DNA of 64,000 bases from Opitutia bacterium (GTDB lineage Bacteria; Verrucomicrobiota; Verrucomicrobiia; Opitutales; Opitutaceae): positions 59,620 through 123,619 of the forward strand of contig JACPPI010000027.1 in the NCBI GenBank assembly GCA_016190985.1, written 5' to 3'. Of this stretch, positions 14,957-23,620 are shown in pieces. A program made the position numbers and the translations under genes. The notes beneath the pieces are model-generated. The model had not been told where the DNA came from and did no database searches. It saw nothing but the letters and a program-made list of their open reading frames with translations. Numbering within the stretch: position 1 is the stretch's first letter; every line of letters begins with the position of its first letter.

Positions 14957-15442
14957 TTATTTTGCAGGAAGGAGATTCTTGAGAAAGGAGATGATGCCGG
15001 GGATGGCCTCGACCATCTCGTCGCGGCAGGCCTCGTAGATCTTGAGCGGGCCGCCGTAGGGGTCGCCGATTTCCCTCTCGGCGGGCGCGGGCAAAAATTC
15101 GCGGAACAGGTAGAGGTGCTTCGGCACCGGCAGGGATTTGAACTGGATGAGGGCGCGGTGCGACTCGGTCATGCCGAAGACGACGAGGGCATCGTCCAAC
15201 AACTGCTGGGTGAGCGCCTGGCTGCGCATGCCGCTGATGTTGACGCCGCCCTTCTTCAGGGCGATGACGGCGTTTTCCGAGATGGCCTCGCCGGTGCGGG
15301 CCGCGACGCCGGCGGAGACGACGCGGAGGGATTTCAGCGGCTCGGGCTGGCCGGCGAGCGCGTGCCGAAGCAGGCCCTCGGCCATCGGGCTGCGGCAGAT
15401 GTTGCCGGTGCAGACAATGAGGATGTGGCCGGGAGCGGGCAT
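14957..15442 (-). CDS. low-molecular-weight protein tyrosine phosphatase
   Basis: This 161-aa enzyme carries the P-loop VCTGNICRSPMAEGL, with nucleophile Cys11 and Arg17, close to the N-terminus. The general acid Asp is in EIGDPYGGPLKIYEACRDEM. These are all the catalytic parts of the LMW-PTP/arsenate-reductase-like family. Such enzymes act on tyrosine kinases of polysaccharide export (Wzb type) or on protein phosphoarginine; the large glycan locus in this window makes the former conceivable, but it lies 20 kb away. It is upstream of glyA on the same strand. Confidence 0.9.
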   Translation of the reverse strand: MPAPGHILIVCTGNICRSPMAEGLLRHALAGQPEPLKSLRVVSAGVAARTGEAISENAVIALKKGGVNISGMRSQALTQQLLDDALVVFGMTESHRALIQFKSLPVPKHLYLFREFLPAPAEREIGDPYGGPLKIYEACRDEMVEAIPGIISFLKNLLPAK

Positions 15443-15448
15443 CTAGGA

Positions 15449-15477
15449 GTGAGCAGTAAGCGGTGAGCGGTGGGCAG
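15449..15477. repeat. short GTGAGC-type tandem filler
   Basis: Between the phosphatase start and the secreted-protein gene lie imperfect units of GTGAGC/AGCGGT (gtgagcagtaagcggtgagc and the next few bases). It looks like low-complexity intergenic filler with no hairpin. Confidence 0.4.
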
Positions 15478-15522
15478 CCAAGACAGGAAACGCACCATGT
15501 TCGCCGACCGGCGGGCGTCAAA

Positions 15523-16158
15523 TCAGCGCCGGAGCACCTGCAAAGCCCGATGCAGATGCACGGCCCGTTGCAGCACGCGGTCCACCAGCGGCGCGGTTTT
15601 TTCCGGTGCGCCGACGGGTTTGGGCGCCGTAGGGTCGGCTGGTGGGGTCGGCGCAGCGTCGGGATTGCCGTTCTTGAACTCGTGCACAAGGGTCGCTTCG
15701 TCGAAACGCTCCTTCTCGATCTTGCCCGAAATCAATTTCTCCAATGGTGTGCCGGCTTCAAGCGCGTCGTAGGCGCGGCGGTCGTTGGCGGCATCGGTCT
15801 GCACGACGACCTTGGGCCCGGGCGCCGAACCCGGGGCGCCGAGGGTGAGGGCGGAGGACTGGACGATGGCTGAAACCAGAGCGGGCGGAGTTGCCGGGCT
15901 GACGAGGATGAAGAGCGGGGTATTTGCCGGGCGGCTGGCAAGGGCGGTCTTCAGGGCGGCGGCCGATTCGTCGCCGGCCGTGGCGTAGCGCAAATCGAGC
16001 ACGAGGGCGCCGGCCCCGGGCACGGCCTTGCGCAGCGCGGCCTCGGAGCCGGCCACGGAATGTATGCGCAGGTAGGCGAGGCCCGAGCCGAGGTCGGTCA
16101 GCTCGGTGGCGCGAGCCGAGATTAAGAGAAAGACAAAGAGAAAGAAGAAAGATTTCAT
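15523..16158 (-). CDS. secreted protein, possibly a degenerate S41/ClpP-fold protein
   Basis: The start is ATG 16158, overlapping the purD stop (ATGA), which gives 211 aa with a signal peptide MKSFFFLFVFLLISARAT. The mature part opens LGSGLAYLRIHSV and has GAGALVLDLRYATAGDESAA and TPLFILVSPATPPALVSAIV. These resemble the beta strands of the crotonase/S41 peptidase fold (Y-x-R-I, VLDLR-x-x-x-G). No catalytic Ser or Lys could be assigned, so activity is doubtful. Residues 150-211 are proline- and charge-rich. It is translationally coupled to purD, but no functional link is evident. Confidence 0.7.
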   Translation of the reverse strand: MKSFFFLFVFLLISARATELTDLGSGLAYLRIHSVAGSEAALRKAVPGAGALVLDLRYATAGDESAAALKTALASRPANTPLFILVSPATPPALVSAIVQSSALTLGAPGSAPGPKVVVQTDAANDRRAYDALEAGTPLEKLISGKIEKERFDEATLVHEFKNGNPDAAPTPPADPTAPKPVGAPEKTAPLVDRVLQRAVHLHRALQVLRR

Positions 16159-17477
16159 CCTGAACGGTTGAGCTGTTTGGCGCCGATGTCGCGGCGGTAG
16201 TATTTGTTGGTCCACTGGATCCGGTCGCAGGCGGCGTAGGCGCGGTGGGCGGCCTCGCGCAGCGTTGGGGCCAGGGAGGTCACGCCGAGGACGCGGCCGC
16301 CGTTGGCCGTGAGCTGGCCGGCGGCATTCCGGGCCGTGCCGGCGTGATAGATGAAGGTGGAAGGGGGAAGGGAGGAGGGAGGGGGGAAGACAATGGTATC
16401 ACCTTTGGGGTGGCTTTCCGGATAGCCCTTCGCCGCCACGACGACGCAGAGCGCGTAGTCGGGTTTCACTTCGAGCTTGAACCCGGCGAGCTGGCGCTGC
16501 GCAGCGGCCCAGAGCAGCACGAGCAGGTCGGTTTGCAGGCGCGGCAGCACGACCTGCGTCTCGGGGTCGCCGAAGCGGGCGTTGTATTCGATCACGCTCG
16601 GGCCGTCGGGCGTGAGCATGAGGCCGATGAAAAGCGTGCCGCAGTAATCGAGGCCTTCGGCGGCAATGGCGTGGACGGAAGGCCGGACGATTTCGTGGTC
16701 GATGCGCGCGAGCAGCCCGGGCGTGACGACCTCGGCGGGCGAGTAAGCGCCCATGCCGCCGGTGTTGGGGCCGGTGTCGCCGTCGCCGATGCGCTTGTGG
16801 TCCTGCGAGGTCGGGAGGATCACATAGTCGCGGCCTGATACGACGACAAGGATCGAGGTCTCTTCGCCGAACAAGCAGTCCTCGATGAGGATCTTTGATA
16901 GCGGATTGCGGAGTGCGAAATGCGGATTGCCAGACAGCGCGAGCAACGAGTGGACGGCGGCTTCCGCCTCTGCGTGATCGGCGGCGACGATCACGCCTTT
17001 GCCCGCAGCGAGGCCGTCGGCTTTGACCACGATCGGGGCGGGACGGGAGCGGACGTAGGCGATGGCGGCATTGGCCTCCTCAAAGAAAGCGGCCGGCGCA
17101 GTGGGGATGTTGTATTTGAGCAGAATTTCCTTCGTGAAAATCTTGGAGGCCTCGAGGCGGGCACCGGCGGCCTTGGGGCCATAGACGGGAATGCCCGCGG
17201 CGATCAGCCGGTCGGCGAGGCCGAGGGACAGCGGCACCTCGGGGCCGACGACGACAAACTCAACTTTCTCCTGCTGGGCCAGCGCGACGAGTCCGGCGAG
17301 GTCATCGGCGGCGACCGGGAAGCACGGCACTTCCGCCGCGATGCCGGCGTTGCCCGGCGCGCAGAGCAGGCGCGGTTTCGCCGGCGAGTTGGCGAGCGAC
17401 CGGACCAGGGCGTGCTCGCGCCCGCCGGCGCCGACGACAAGGACGGAGGAAGGGAGTTGGTTGGCCACGGATGACAC
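16155..17477 (-). CDS. purD: phosphoribosylamine-glycine ligase
   Basis: This 440-aa ATP-grasp enzyme joins glycine to phosphoribosylamine in purine synthesis. It begins VLVVGAGGREHALVRSL and contains VGPEVPLSLGLADRL, APIVVKADGLAAGKGVIVA, SQDHKRIGDGDTGPNTGGMG and YNARFGDPETQVVLPRL, all intact. Two insertions look foreign: NPHFALRNP (about 183-193), encoded by a GCGGATTGC-type repeat, and the Pro/Ser-rich VFPPPSSLPPSTF, encoded by a purine-rich stretch at 16353-16390. The start is GTG (17477 or 17468) and lies inside a dispersed CCACGGATGACAC repeat; no Shine-Dalgarno is seen. Confidence 0.93.
   Translation of the reverse strand: MSSVANQLPSSVLVVGAGGREHALVRSLANSPAKPRLLCAPGNAGIAAEVPCFPVAADDLAGLVALAQQEKVEFVVVGPEVPLSLGLADRLIAAGIPVYGPKAAGARLEASKIFTKEILLKYNIPTAPAAFFEEANAAIAYVRSRPAPIVVKADGLAAGKGVIVAADHAEAEAAVHSLLALSGNPHFALRNPLSKILIEDCLFGEETSILVVVSGRDYVILPTSQDHKRIGDGDTGPNTGGMGAYSPAEVVTPGLLARIDHEIVRPSVHAIAAEGLDYCGTLFIGLMLTPDGPSVIEYNARFGDPETQVVLPRLQTDLLVLLWAAAQRQLAGFKLEVKPDYALCVVVAAKGYPESHPKGDTIVFPPPSSLPPSTFIYHAGTARNAAGQLTANGGRVLGVTSLAPTLREAAHRAYAACDRIQWTNKYYRRDIGAKQLNRSG
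16901..16930. repeat. GCGGATTGC repeat inside purD
   Basis: GCGGATTGCGGAGTGCGAAA is followed by TGCGGATTGC, so one 9-base unit occurs at both ends. It encodes the extra residues of PurD near position 185. The length keeps the frame. Confidence 0.6.
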
Positions 17478-17493
17478 AGATGGACACGGATGG
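17463..17493. repeat. CCACGGATGACAC dispersed repeat at the purD start
   Basis: The sequence GGCCACGGATGACACAGATG continues with GACACGGATGG. The same theme recurs as an inverted pair at 36595-36614 and 36695-36721. On the minus strand it supplies both candidate GTG start codons of purD. Confidence 0.65.
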
Positions 17494-17569
17494 TCCGCGG
17501 CGTAAAGCCGAGTCTGTGGCTTACGATACCTGAATCTATCAGTTTAACCTTTGTGCTTAACGCTTTGAC

Positions 17570-20500
17570 TCAAGGAGCAACACTGCCTTTGCAACGTCGC
17601 AAATCCACACGAAACGATGCTGCATCCAACGCATTTTCTGGAAGGTCATTGTATATGGTTAGGATCGTCTCGCTGGTGCCAACAGCCAGATTTTCAACGT
17701 TCCAAAGCTGCCAGACAAAACCCGCACCCGGTTGCTTTGACTCCAAATAGGTTTCCCATTCTCGCCTTGTCAGATCGATGGTCGAGGCCTGCCGGCGATG
17801 AGCTTTGACCTCCACCCGCAGAAGCTCCGTGAGACGGCGAGCGTCGATGTCAAAGCCGGGATTGAATGCTGGCATACGCTTAACCTCCCAGCCTTGTTTC
17901 ACCAATTGAGCTTCCACAAATTTCAGCCCGGCGACTTCAATCGCATCCTTTTCGGATTGGGCGAGCGGGGTCCCGCTACTCAATCCGGAGTCCCCCGGTT
18001 TACCACCCGTAGGTGTGGGCTGGGGAACAGGCCTCGGTTCACCCTGTTGGACATGCCACTCATCGGCGTCTGGAGATTTCAATGGCACCAGTAGAGCAAT
18101 TGAAGGCAGCTGAGAATGCCCTCCGCTTGGAGCGGAAGAATTGTGAGGAGCCGGTTCATCCTGCCCGGTTGCTGACGGATCCTGTTCCAAGAGCTGATAT
18201 GGGGTCGAGGGGACTGCTGGAGCAGCAAACTCGCTCAGGCAACTGCTGATAAGATCCTTTGGGACACCGCGCTGCTCAAGTTTCTCAGACCGCTCCTCAC
18301 CCGCGCCACTGCTGATGAGGTTTTGAAATAAATCGGAGTCACTTTCTCGTTCGAGCAAGTTGGCCAGCGCTTCGCCAAGATTCGCCTCATCTTTCCCTTT
18401 GGCGGTCAGAATGACGCTGCCGACGAGCGCCCAGCGGCGCTCAATCTCCTTTGCGTGGGCCGCACCCGGTAAACACACCTGTTCAACAAGCCGTTCCGCC
18501 CGCCGCACCTCGATCATCCGCAATTTGGCAAGGAATTGGTCGCGTTGTCCCGGCGCATCATTGCTTCGCTTGGCTAAAATATATGGCGCCACTTGCCGAA
18601 GGTGCGTGGTCAAGCTGGTGTCCGCCTCACCGGTATCAGCTTTCCAGCTGGGCCGTGATTCGCAGTCCGCAAGCCTCTTCAAGCCAAGCCAGCGAGCGGC
18701 GGTGGCGTGCAATGTTTTTGGAAATGAAATCTGCCAGACTTCCTGGGCGAATGCCTCCGCCACCAATGGATCATCGGTTAACCAGATGGATGACGCTTCT
18801 GTGTAGGCAAATTCGGTGCCTCGACGGGCAAGCAGCGTCACCTGCAGTGGCGCGACACCGTCATTTCGCGTCAGCAAAGCCGCCTCATAGCAGCGGCCAG
18901 TAGCCTGATAACTTTTCTCACCTTCTACGGCTGGGTAGTATCGTTGCATCCTTTCACCGAAGATATCCTTCCATTCCGACAAGGTGATTTCACTCAATTC
19001 TTGCCGGATAAACCGGTTGTTTCGCAACCAATCCCGGACAGTTGACCACTGATTCTCGAAGAGTGCTTTGTCCAACATCGGCAGCAACGGCCTTAGTTCC
19101 TGCCGGATGGTCTCATCTGGATTCCATGATTTTTGCAGCGAGGCAGCCGGACCGCCTGCAAGGCAAGGTGCATTGGCCAACTTCTGGACCTGATCCCACC
19201 AAAGGCTGCTCGCCTCGGCTGAAACGTGGCTTCGCCCACTTTTCCCTGCGACTAGAAGTTTGTGCCGGTATCCGAACTGAACCCAGTGCTGTGCTAACAA
19301 TGTCAGCAAGCAGGCGAACTGCTCTCTTGGCATCCGGGCAGGGCTGATTCGATCCAGCGTCAAAGGTGGCTTCACATCCCATGGAAAGAATCCTACGCAG
19401 GCATACAATCGCTGTTGTTCTTCCTGTTTCCGGATCAGATCAGTATCTTCAAACAGTCGAGGCCAGCGTTTCACCCCCAAGGTTTCAAAAAAGCTTTCCC
19501 ATTCCTGTTTGTCGCCTACGGGCACAGCCACCCATGCGATATCTGGTGCATTGCGATAGACCCGGACCAGAAGATCGTTTCCCCATTGCTCGCCAAAATA
19601 GCTTTTGCAAGCGGGCGTCCAAGCATCCCCTGCGTCAGTAACCGTGGGCACCGGACAGCGCTCAACGCCTTTCACTTCGAGCGAATCTAACTCGAAATCA
19701 CCCGTCTTTAGAAACACCAGAAATCTGCCGGGTTCGCCGACTTTTTGTGCCTGCTCCCAATGGCGTGCAATCGCTTCGGCGCAGGATTCGACCAGAAGTT
19801 TCTTTGAAGGCGGTCTCAACCCGGAAGCGTGAAGTAGTTTTCGCACCGATGAGTCCACCGGGAGTGCTGCCAACCGGGCCTGAAACCATGAGGCAAGAAA
19901 CTTGAGTGGAAGCCACTCCGGCAGTGCCTTATCCCACGATCCATCCCGCCAACTGACGTTGTTGCCCTGTAGATCACTCAGCGAAGTCTGCCCGTATTCA
20001 AGTGGCACCACTTTCAGGCCACGTATGCGTGCAACCAGTTCATCCCCGCCTTGAGCCGATTTGAGCTGGCCCAGCCATTCCAAGGCGTCCCAAAGCAAAT
20101 TCTCATCTCCTTTGTCCAACAGCGATTCTAGACAGACCACTACCTCCGTCGCCTCCAGTTTGGTGCCGCCTAGTTTTGCGAGAACGTTCACTGCTTGGGG
20201 AAATTCCTCGATCCGTTCATGCACCAGCCGCATGCCCAGATTGCTTCTGGATACAATCCGGCGAGCGACCGCCCGACCGGGATGGGCTTTCTCAAAGACG
20301 GCCGCTTCGGTGGTTCGTAGCACTGCATTGCCTGCACAATCCGGAATCCGGAGGTGAGTCTTGGCGGCAGCAACAACGTCTTCCCAGAGTGCCTTTGTCA
20401 CCGAGCCCTCGTCCTTGATCTGGGGCGTTGGTGCGAGTAAGAGCAATCCGGCCTCGGGTCGGCGGGACGAAAAGGCGCGCTGGACATACTCCACGACGCA

Positions 20501-21541
20501 TCCGGCCAGAGCCTTGGCCAGCCACGAGTTGAACGGACTCCCGGAAAATGGCACGATTGCAGTGCGATCCGACTTCGTCACGAATCCTGCGTGGAGCAAG
20601 ATATCCAACGGTGCCCGGATTTCGGTCGGATAGAATACATGTAGAAAGGGCGGTGGCGAATAGGGTGCCGGCGTCCCGCTTCCGTCAAATAGCGAGGCCA
20701 CCAAGCAGGCAGCTCGTTTGCTGCGAGCTCGATCACCTGCATCGGCGAATTCGTGCAGCGATTCAGCAGGTGTTTCGATGTCCTGCCGGGCGATGCTCCA
20801 TTTTTGCTCGGTCAAGCCATTCTTCACCATCCAAATATCGGCCCCAAGCGGCTCTACCGCGATGGTCCATGATTCGGTATCCGTTTCAAACTCGACACGC
20901 CGCAGATGATGAAAGGTCAGCAGAGTATGAGCTTTCAAAATTTTGGCTTCGGCCACCACCGCGTTGGCGGTCGCGTGTTCGCGCAAAGGCAATCGGATCA
21001 CGGTAGTGAATTTGCCAAGCCGTTCCAGCTCGTGGTCCTGTTTTTCTTCTTCCCGCCTGTCCAGCCAGTGCGGCAACCAAGTATAGGGAACTTTGGTCAT
21101 ATCCTCGAAACCATGTGTCCGAAGGAACTGCCGGGCCTCTCCTTCCTTAAAACAAACGGCTTCTGCTCCCGCAAAGATCGCAGGTTCGCGGGTCACGCAA
21201 TACACCGCTTTGAAACCAAGCCCCTTCCGCCCGATGGCTTGAGCCGGCTTATCTGAGAGATGCAGGGCACTGATCGAGCTGATCGCTCCTGGCTTCAGTC
21301 CTTCACCATCATCGGCAAAATAGACAGTGGTTGCTGTTATCCGCACCTTAACAGCATTGGCGCCGGCGTCATCGGCGTTCTGGATCAACTCGAACAACCA
21401 GCGATTGACATGGTCCTTGGTAACGGCCTCGGCACTGTTGGCATCAATCCGAATCTGCTCATCGCTGGCACGGTAAACGGTGAGCCGCTTCTGGCACCAA
21501 GTCTCTATGGCAGTCTTAAGACTTGGATGTTCATCACTCAT
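17570..21541 (-). CDS. GHKL/sacsin-type ATPase with C-terminal DUF3883-like nuclease domain
   Basis: This 1323-aa protein starts with an HSP90/sacsin-like ATP-binding domain: N-box LFELIQNADDAGANAV (Glu51, Asn55), G1 box FADDGEGLKPG (77-81) and G2 box AIGRKGLGFKAVYCV (104-113). About 1000 residues without recognised motifs follow, including a Ser/Pro-rich linker near 1120-1190. The C-terminal about 130 residues (GLKFVEAQLVKQGWEV, FNPGFDIDARR, LLRVEVKAHR) fit DUF3883, a PD-(D/E)xK-like fold with Asp and E-x-K retained. Base composition is visibly lower in GC than both neighbours. It starts 3 bases after the LOG gene stop. I infer an acquired phage- or plasmid-defence effector; function is unproven. 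Confidence 0.85.
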   Translation of the reverse strand: MSDEHPSLKTAIETWCQKRLTVYRASDEQIRIDANSAEAVTKDHVNRWLFELIQNADDAGANAVKVRITATTVYFADDGEGLKPGAISSISALHLSDKPAQAIGRKGLGFKAVYCVTREPAIFAGAEAVCFKEGEARQFLRTHGFEDMTKVPYTWLPHWLDRREEEKQDHELERLGKFTTVIRLPLREHATANAVVAEAKILKAHTLLTFHHLRRVEFETDTESWTIAVEPLGADIWMVKNGLTEQKWSIARQDIETPAESLHEFADAGDRARSKRAACLVASLFDGSGTPAPYSPPPFLHVFYPTEIRAPLDILLHAGFVTKSDRTAIVPFSGSPFNSWLAKALAGCVVEYVQRAFSSRRPEAGLLLLAPTPQIKDEGSVTKALWEDVVAAAKTHLRIPDCAGNAVLRTTEAAVFEKAHPGRAVARRIVSRSNLGMRLVHERIEEFPQAVNVLAKLGGTKLEATEVVVCLESLLDKGDENLLWDALEWLGQLKSAQGGDELVARIRGLKVVPLEYGQTSLSDLQGNNVSWRDGSWDKALPEWLPLKFLASWFQARLAALPVDSSVRKLLHASGLRPPSKKLLVESCAEAIARHWEQAQKVGEPGRFLVFLKTGDFELDSLEVKGVERCPVPTVTDAGDAWTPACKSYFGEQWGNDLLVRVYRNAPDIAWVAVPVGDKQEWESFFETLGVKRWPRLFEDTDLIRKQEEQQRLYACVGFFPWDVKPPLTLDRISPARMPREQFACLLTLLAQHWVQFGYRHKLLVAGKSGRSHVSAEASSLWWDQVQKLANAPCLAGGPAASLQKSWNPDETIRQELRPLLPMLDKALFENQWSTVRDWLRNNRFIRQELSEITLSEWKDIFGERMQRYYPAVEGEKSYQATGRCYEAALLTRNDGVAPLQVTLLARRGTEFAYTEASSIWLTDDPLVAEAFAQEVWQISFPKTLHATAARWLGLKRLADCESRPSWKADTGEADTSLTTHLRQVAPYILAKRSNDAPGQRDQFLAKLRMIEVRRAERLVEQVCLPGAAHAKEIERRWALVGSVILTAKGKDEANLGEALANLLERESDSDLFQNLISSGAGEERSEKLEQRGVPKDLISSCLSEFAAPAVPSTPYQLLEQDPSATGQDEPAPHNSSAPSGGHSQLPSIALLVPLKSPDADEWHVQQGEPRPVPQPTPTGGKPGDSGLSSGTPLAQSEKDAIEVAGLKFVEAQLVKQGWEVKRMPAFNPGFDIDARRLTELLRVEVKAHRRQASTIDLTRREWETYLESKQPGAGFVWQLWNVENLAVGTSETILTIYNDLPENALDAASFRVDLRRCKGSVAP

Positions 21542-21544
21542 CGC

Positions 21545-23449
21545 TCACAGCACCTGCAGCGTCTTCCGGTAGAAGCGGACGACCTCGTCGGGGTCGTCGG
21601 TGAAGAGGAGGTAGTCGGACATCCAGGCGGGGGCGCGCTTGGTGTCGATCATGGTCTTCACCTGCTTGCGGAGGTCGCCCCAGAACTTGGAGTTGAAGAA
21701 CACGTAGGGCACGCGCGGGCGGATGCCGAGCTTGAGGTTGCACATCTCGATGCCGATCTCCTCGAGCGTGCCGACGCCGCCGACGTTGAAGATGCAAAAA
21801 TCCGCCGCCTCGAACCATTTCTGGCGGAAGTGGCGCGAGGATTCCTGGAAGGTGTTGAAGAAGTCCACGCCCAGCTCGGGCGGCTGGGCCTCGAGCTCGA
21901 GGAAGCACGCGCCGGTGAGCGCGCCCTGGCTGCGGGCCTGGTCGGTGGCGAGGCGCATGACGCCGCCGCCGCCGCCGGTGAGCACGCCGACGTTGGGGCC
22001 GATGAAGCCCGTGAGCTGCTCGACGAGGCGCGTGATGCGCTCGGTGTCGGCGGTCTCGATGCTGAAGGCCGAGCCGTAGAAGGCGAGGATGGTGGTCTCC
22101 TGGAACTTGCGGGCCATCTCCTCGCGGACGAAGAACCCGTGCCCTTTCTTGTAGGTGTGGACGTAGATGTCCTTGGTCACCTCGTCATACCAATAGACCG
22201 AGATGCCGATGGCGTTGAAGGTGTCGAGGCGGGCGTGCGCGTTGCTGGAGAGGAAATAGCCGTGGGTGCGCGAGGCGCGGCGGAAGATGATGCGCCGGAG
22301 CTTCACGTCGCCGATGCGGGTGATGAGCTCGATGTGCTCGAGCAGGTCGGGGAAATAGTCGATGATGAGCGTGTCGGCGTCGGGCGTGGCGTTGTCGAGC
22401 GCCTGGATCATGGTGCGGCTGCCGATGCCGGCGGGGAAGGGCGCGACGGTCTTTTTCCAATCGTCGCCGGCGCGGACAAACACGGCGCGGTTTTCCATCG
22501 TGGCGCTCTGGCCGCGCACCGTGATCTTGGTCTTGGGGCTGGCTTCGGCGTTGTCGACGGCGGGATTGTCGTCCAGGCTCTTGAAGAGGCTGGCGGCCGT
22601 GGAGAGGAGGCGCTGGCGCTTCCGGGTGAGGGTCTTGACCTCGGGGTCGGTGAACGGCGGCGCGCGGAAGATGTCGACCGAGACCATGGGGTTCACCACC
22701 GGCTGGTCGCCGGTGTTGTAGATCTCGAGCATGACGTTCGTGCCGAAGGTCTTGATCGGGTCGAGGAGGACGGCGCTGGTGTGGAGGCCGAAGTTGCCCT
22801 CGCCCTGGTTGAGCACGACGTAGTGCTCCTTGAGATACATCGAGCAGCTGGTGAGGATGCCGGAGCGCGGCGGGATGGTGAGGGGCGAGGCGTCGTGGCG
22901 GACCTGGACCTTGTCGAGCAGGGAGCGGCCGGCGTTGCCGCTGACGATGTGCTCGAAGTTGAGGCGCGAGAGCTTGGGGGAGAGGGTGTAGCTGACCTGG
23001 TGCGGCGTGAGGAAAACGCGGCCGCGGGAGTCGATGCTGATGGTGTTGGGCAGCTTCAGGTCGTTGGCCTGGATGGCGGCCCAGATCTCGGCGGTGGAGA
23101 GCTTGGCGGCGGCGGGGGCGTAGAAGAGCCGGCCGACGGGCGTGCCGGGGCGGAGGAGCTTCTTCCAGTAGGCGGCGTTGGGGAAGTTGGCGTCGTAGAT
23201 GAACGCGTCGGCCTCGAGCAGGAAGCGGTTGCCGTCGACCCGGGGCGTGCCGCGGAGGTGCATCTCGATGCCGATGCGCGCGAGCGAGCTGCGCTCGGTG
23301 AAGTGGATCTCGGCCAGGCGGGTGCGGAGAAACTCCATCTCGGCGGGGTGGCGCGGCCAGAAGACGAGCGTGAGGGCGGCCTGCTCGCCCTTGGATTTGA
23401 CCGTGAGAATCTGGCCGTCGGTGCTGTGCCAGAATTGGCTTTCGTTCAT
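21545..23449 (-). CDS. large LOG-family (lysine decarboxylase-like) protein
   Basis: From MNESQFWHS the product is 634 aa. The last about 250 residues form the LOG/PpnN Rossmann domain: GPNVGVLTGGGGGVMRLATD for the nucleotide loop and FNVGGVGTLEEIGIEMC for the PGG-x-GT-x-x-E catalytic motif, in which the usual Pro is Val. LOG enzymes split nucleotide 5'-monophosphates at the N-glycosidic bond. The first about 380 residues match nothing I recognise. High GC and family-typical codon use mark it as native, unlike the ATPase gene that follows 3 bases later. An upstream in-frame start at 23527 would add 26 unlikely residues. Confidence 0.8.
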   Translation of the reverse strand: MNESQFWHSTDGQILTVKSKGEQAALTLVFWPRHPAEMEFLRTRLAEIHFTERSSLARIGIEMHLRGTPRVDGNRFLLEADAFIYDANFPNAAYWKKLLRPGTPVGRLFYAPAAAKLSTAEIWAAIQANDLKLPNTISIDSRGRVFLTPHQVSYTLSPKLSRLNFEHIVSGNAGRSLLDKVQVRHDASPLTIPPRSGILTSCSMYLKEHYVVLNQGEGNFGLHTSAVLLDPIKTFGTNVMLEIYNTGDQPVVNPMVSVDIFRAPPFTDPEVKTLTRKRQRLLSTAASLFKSLDDNPAVDNAEASPKTKITVRGQSATMENRAVFVRAGDDWKKTVAPFPAGIGSRTMIQALDNATPDADTLIIDYFPDLLEHIELITRIGDVKLRRIIFRRASRTHGYFLSSNAHARLDTFNAIGISVYWYDEVTKDIYVHTYKKGHGFFVREEMARKFQETTILAFYGSAFSIETADTERITRLVEQLTGFIGPNVGVLTGGGGGVMRLATDQARSQGALTGACFLELEAQPPELGVDFFNTFQESSRHFRQKWFEAADFCIFNVGGVGTLEEIGIEMCNLKLGIRPRVPYVFFNSKFWGDLRKQVKTMIDTKRAPAWMSDYLLFTDDPDEVVRFYRKTLQVL

Positions 23450-23620
23450 GGGAGGGGCGAGTTTGCGGAGGTTGCCGGGCCTGACAAGCCCGGGGTTGGG
23501 CGGCAAATCGCGGGATTTCGCCGCCAAAGGGGTTGATTTTTGCCGGGGCGTTGAGCAATTTCGCGCCCTTTACGGCACAAAATCGTCCGGGCCGTTTCCC
23601 AACCGGACCACCTCATCGAA

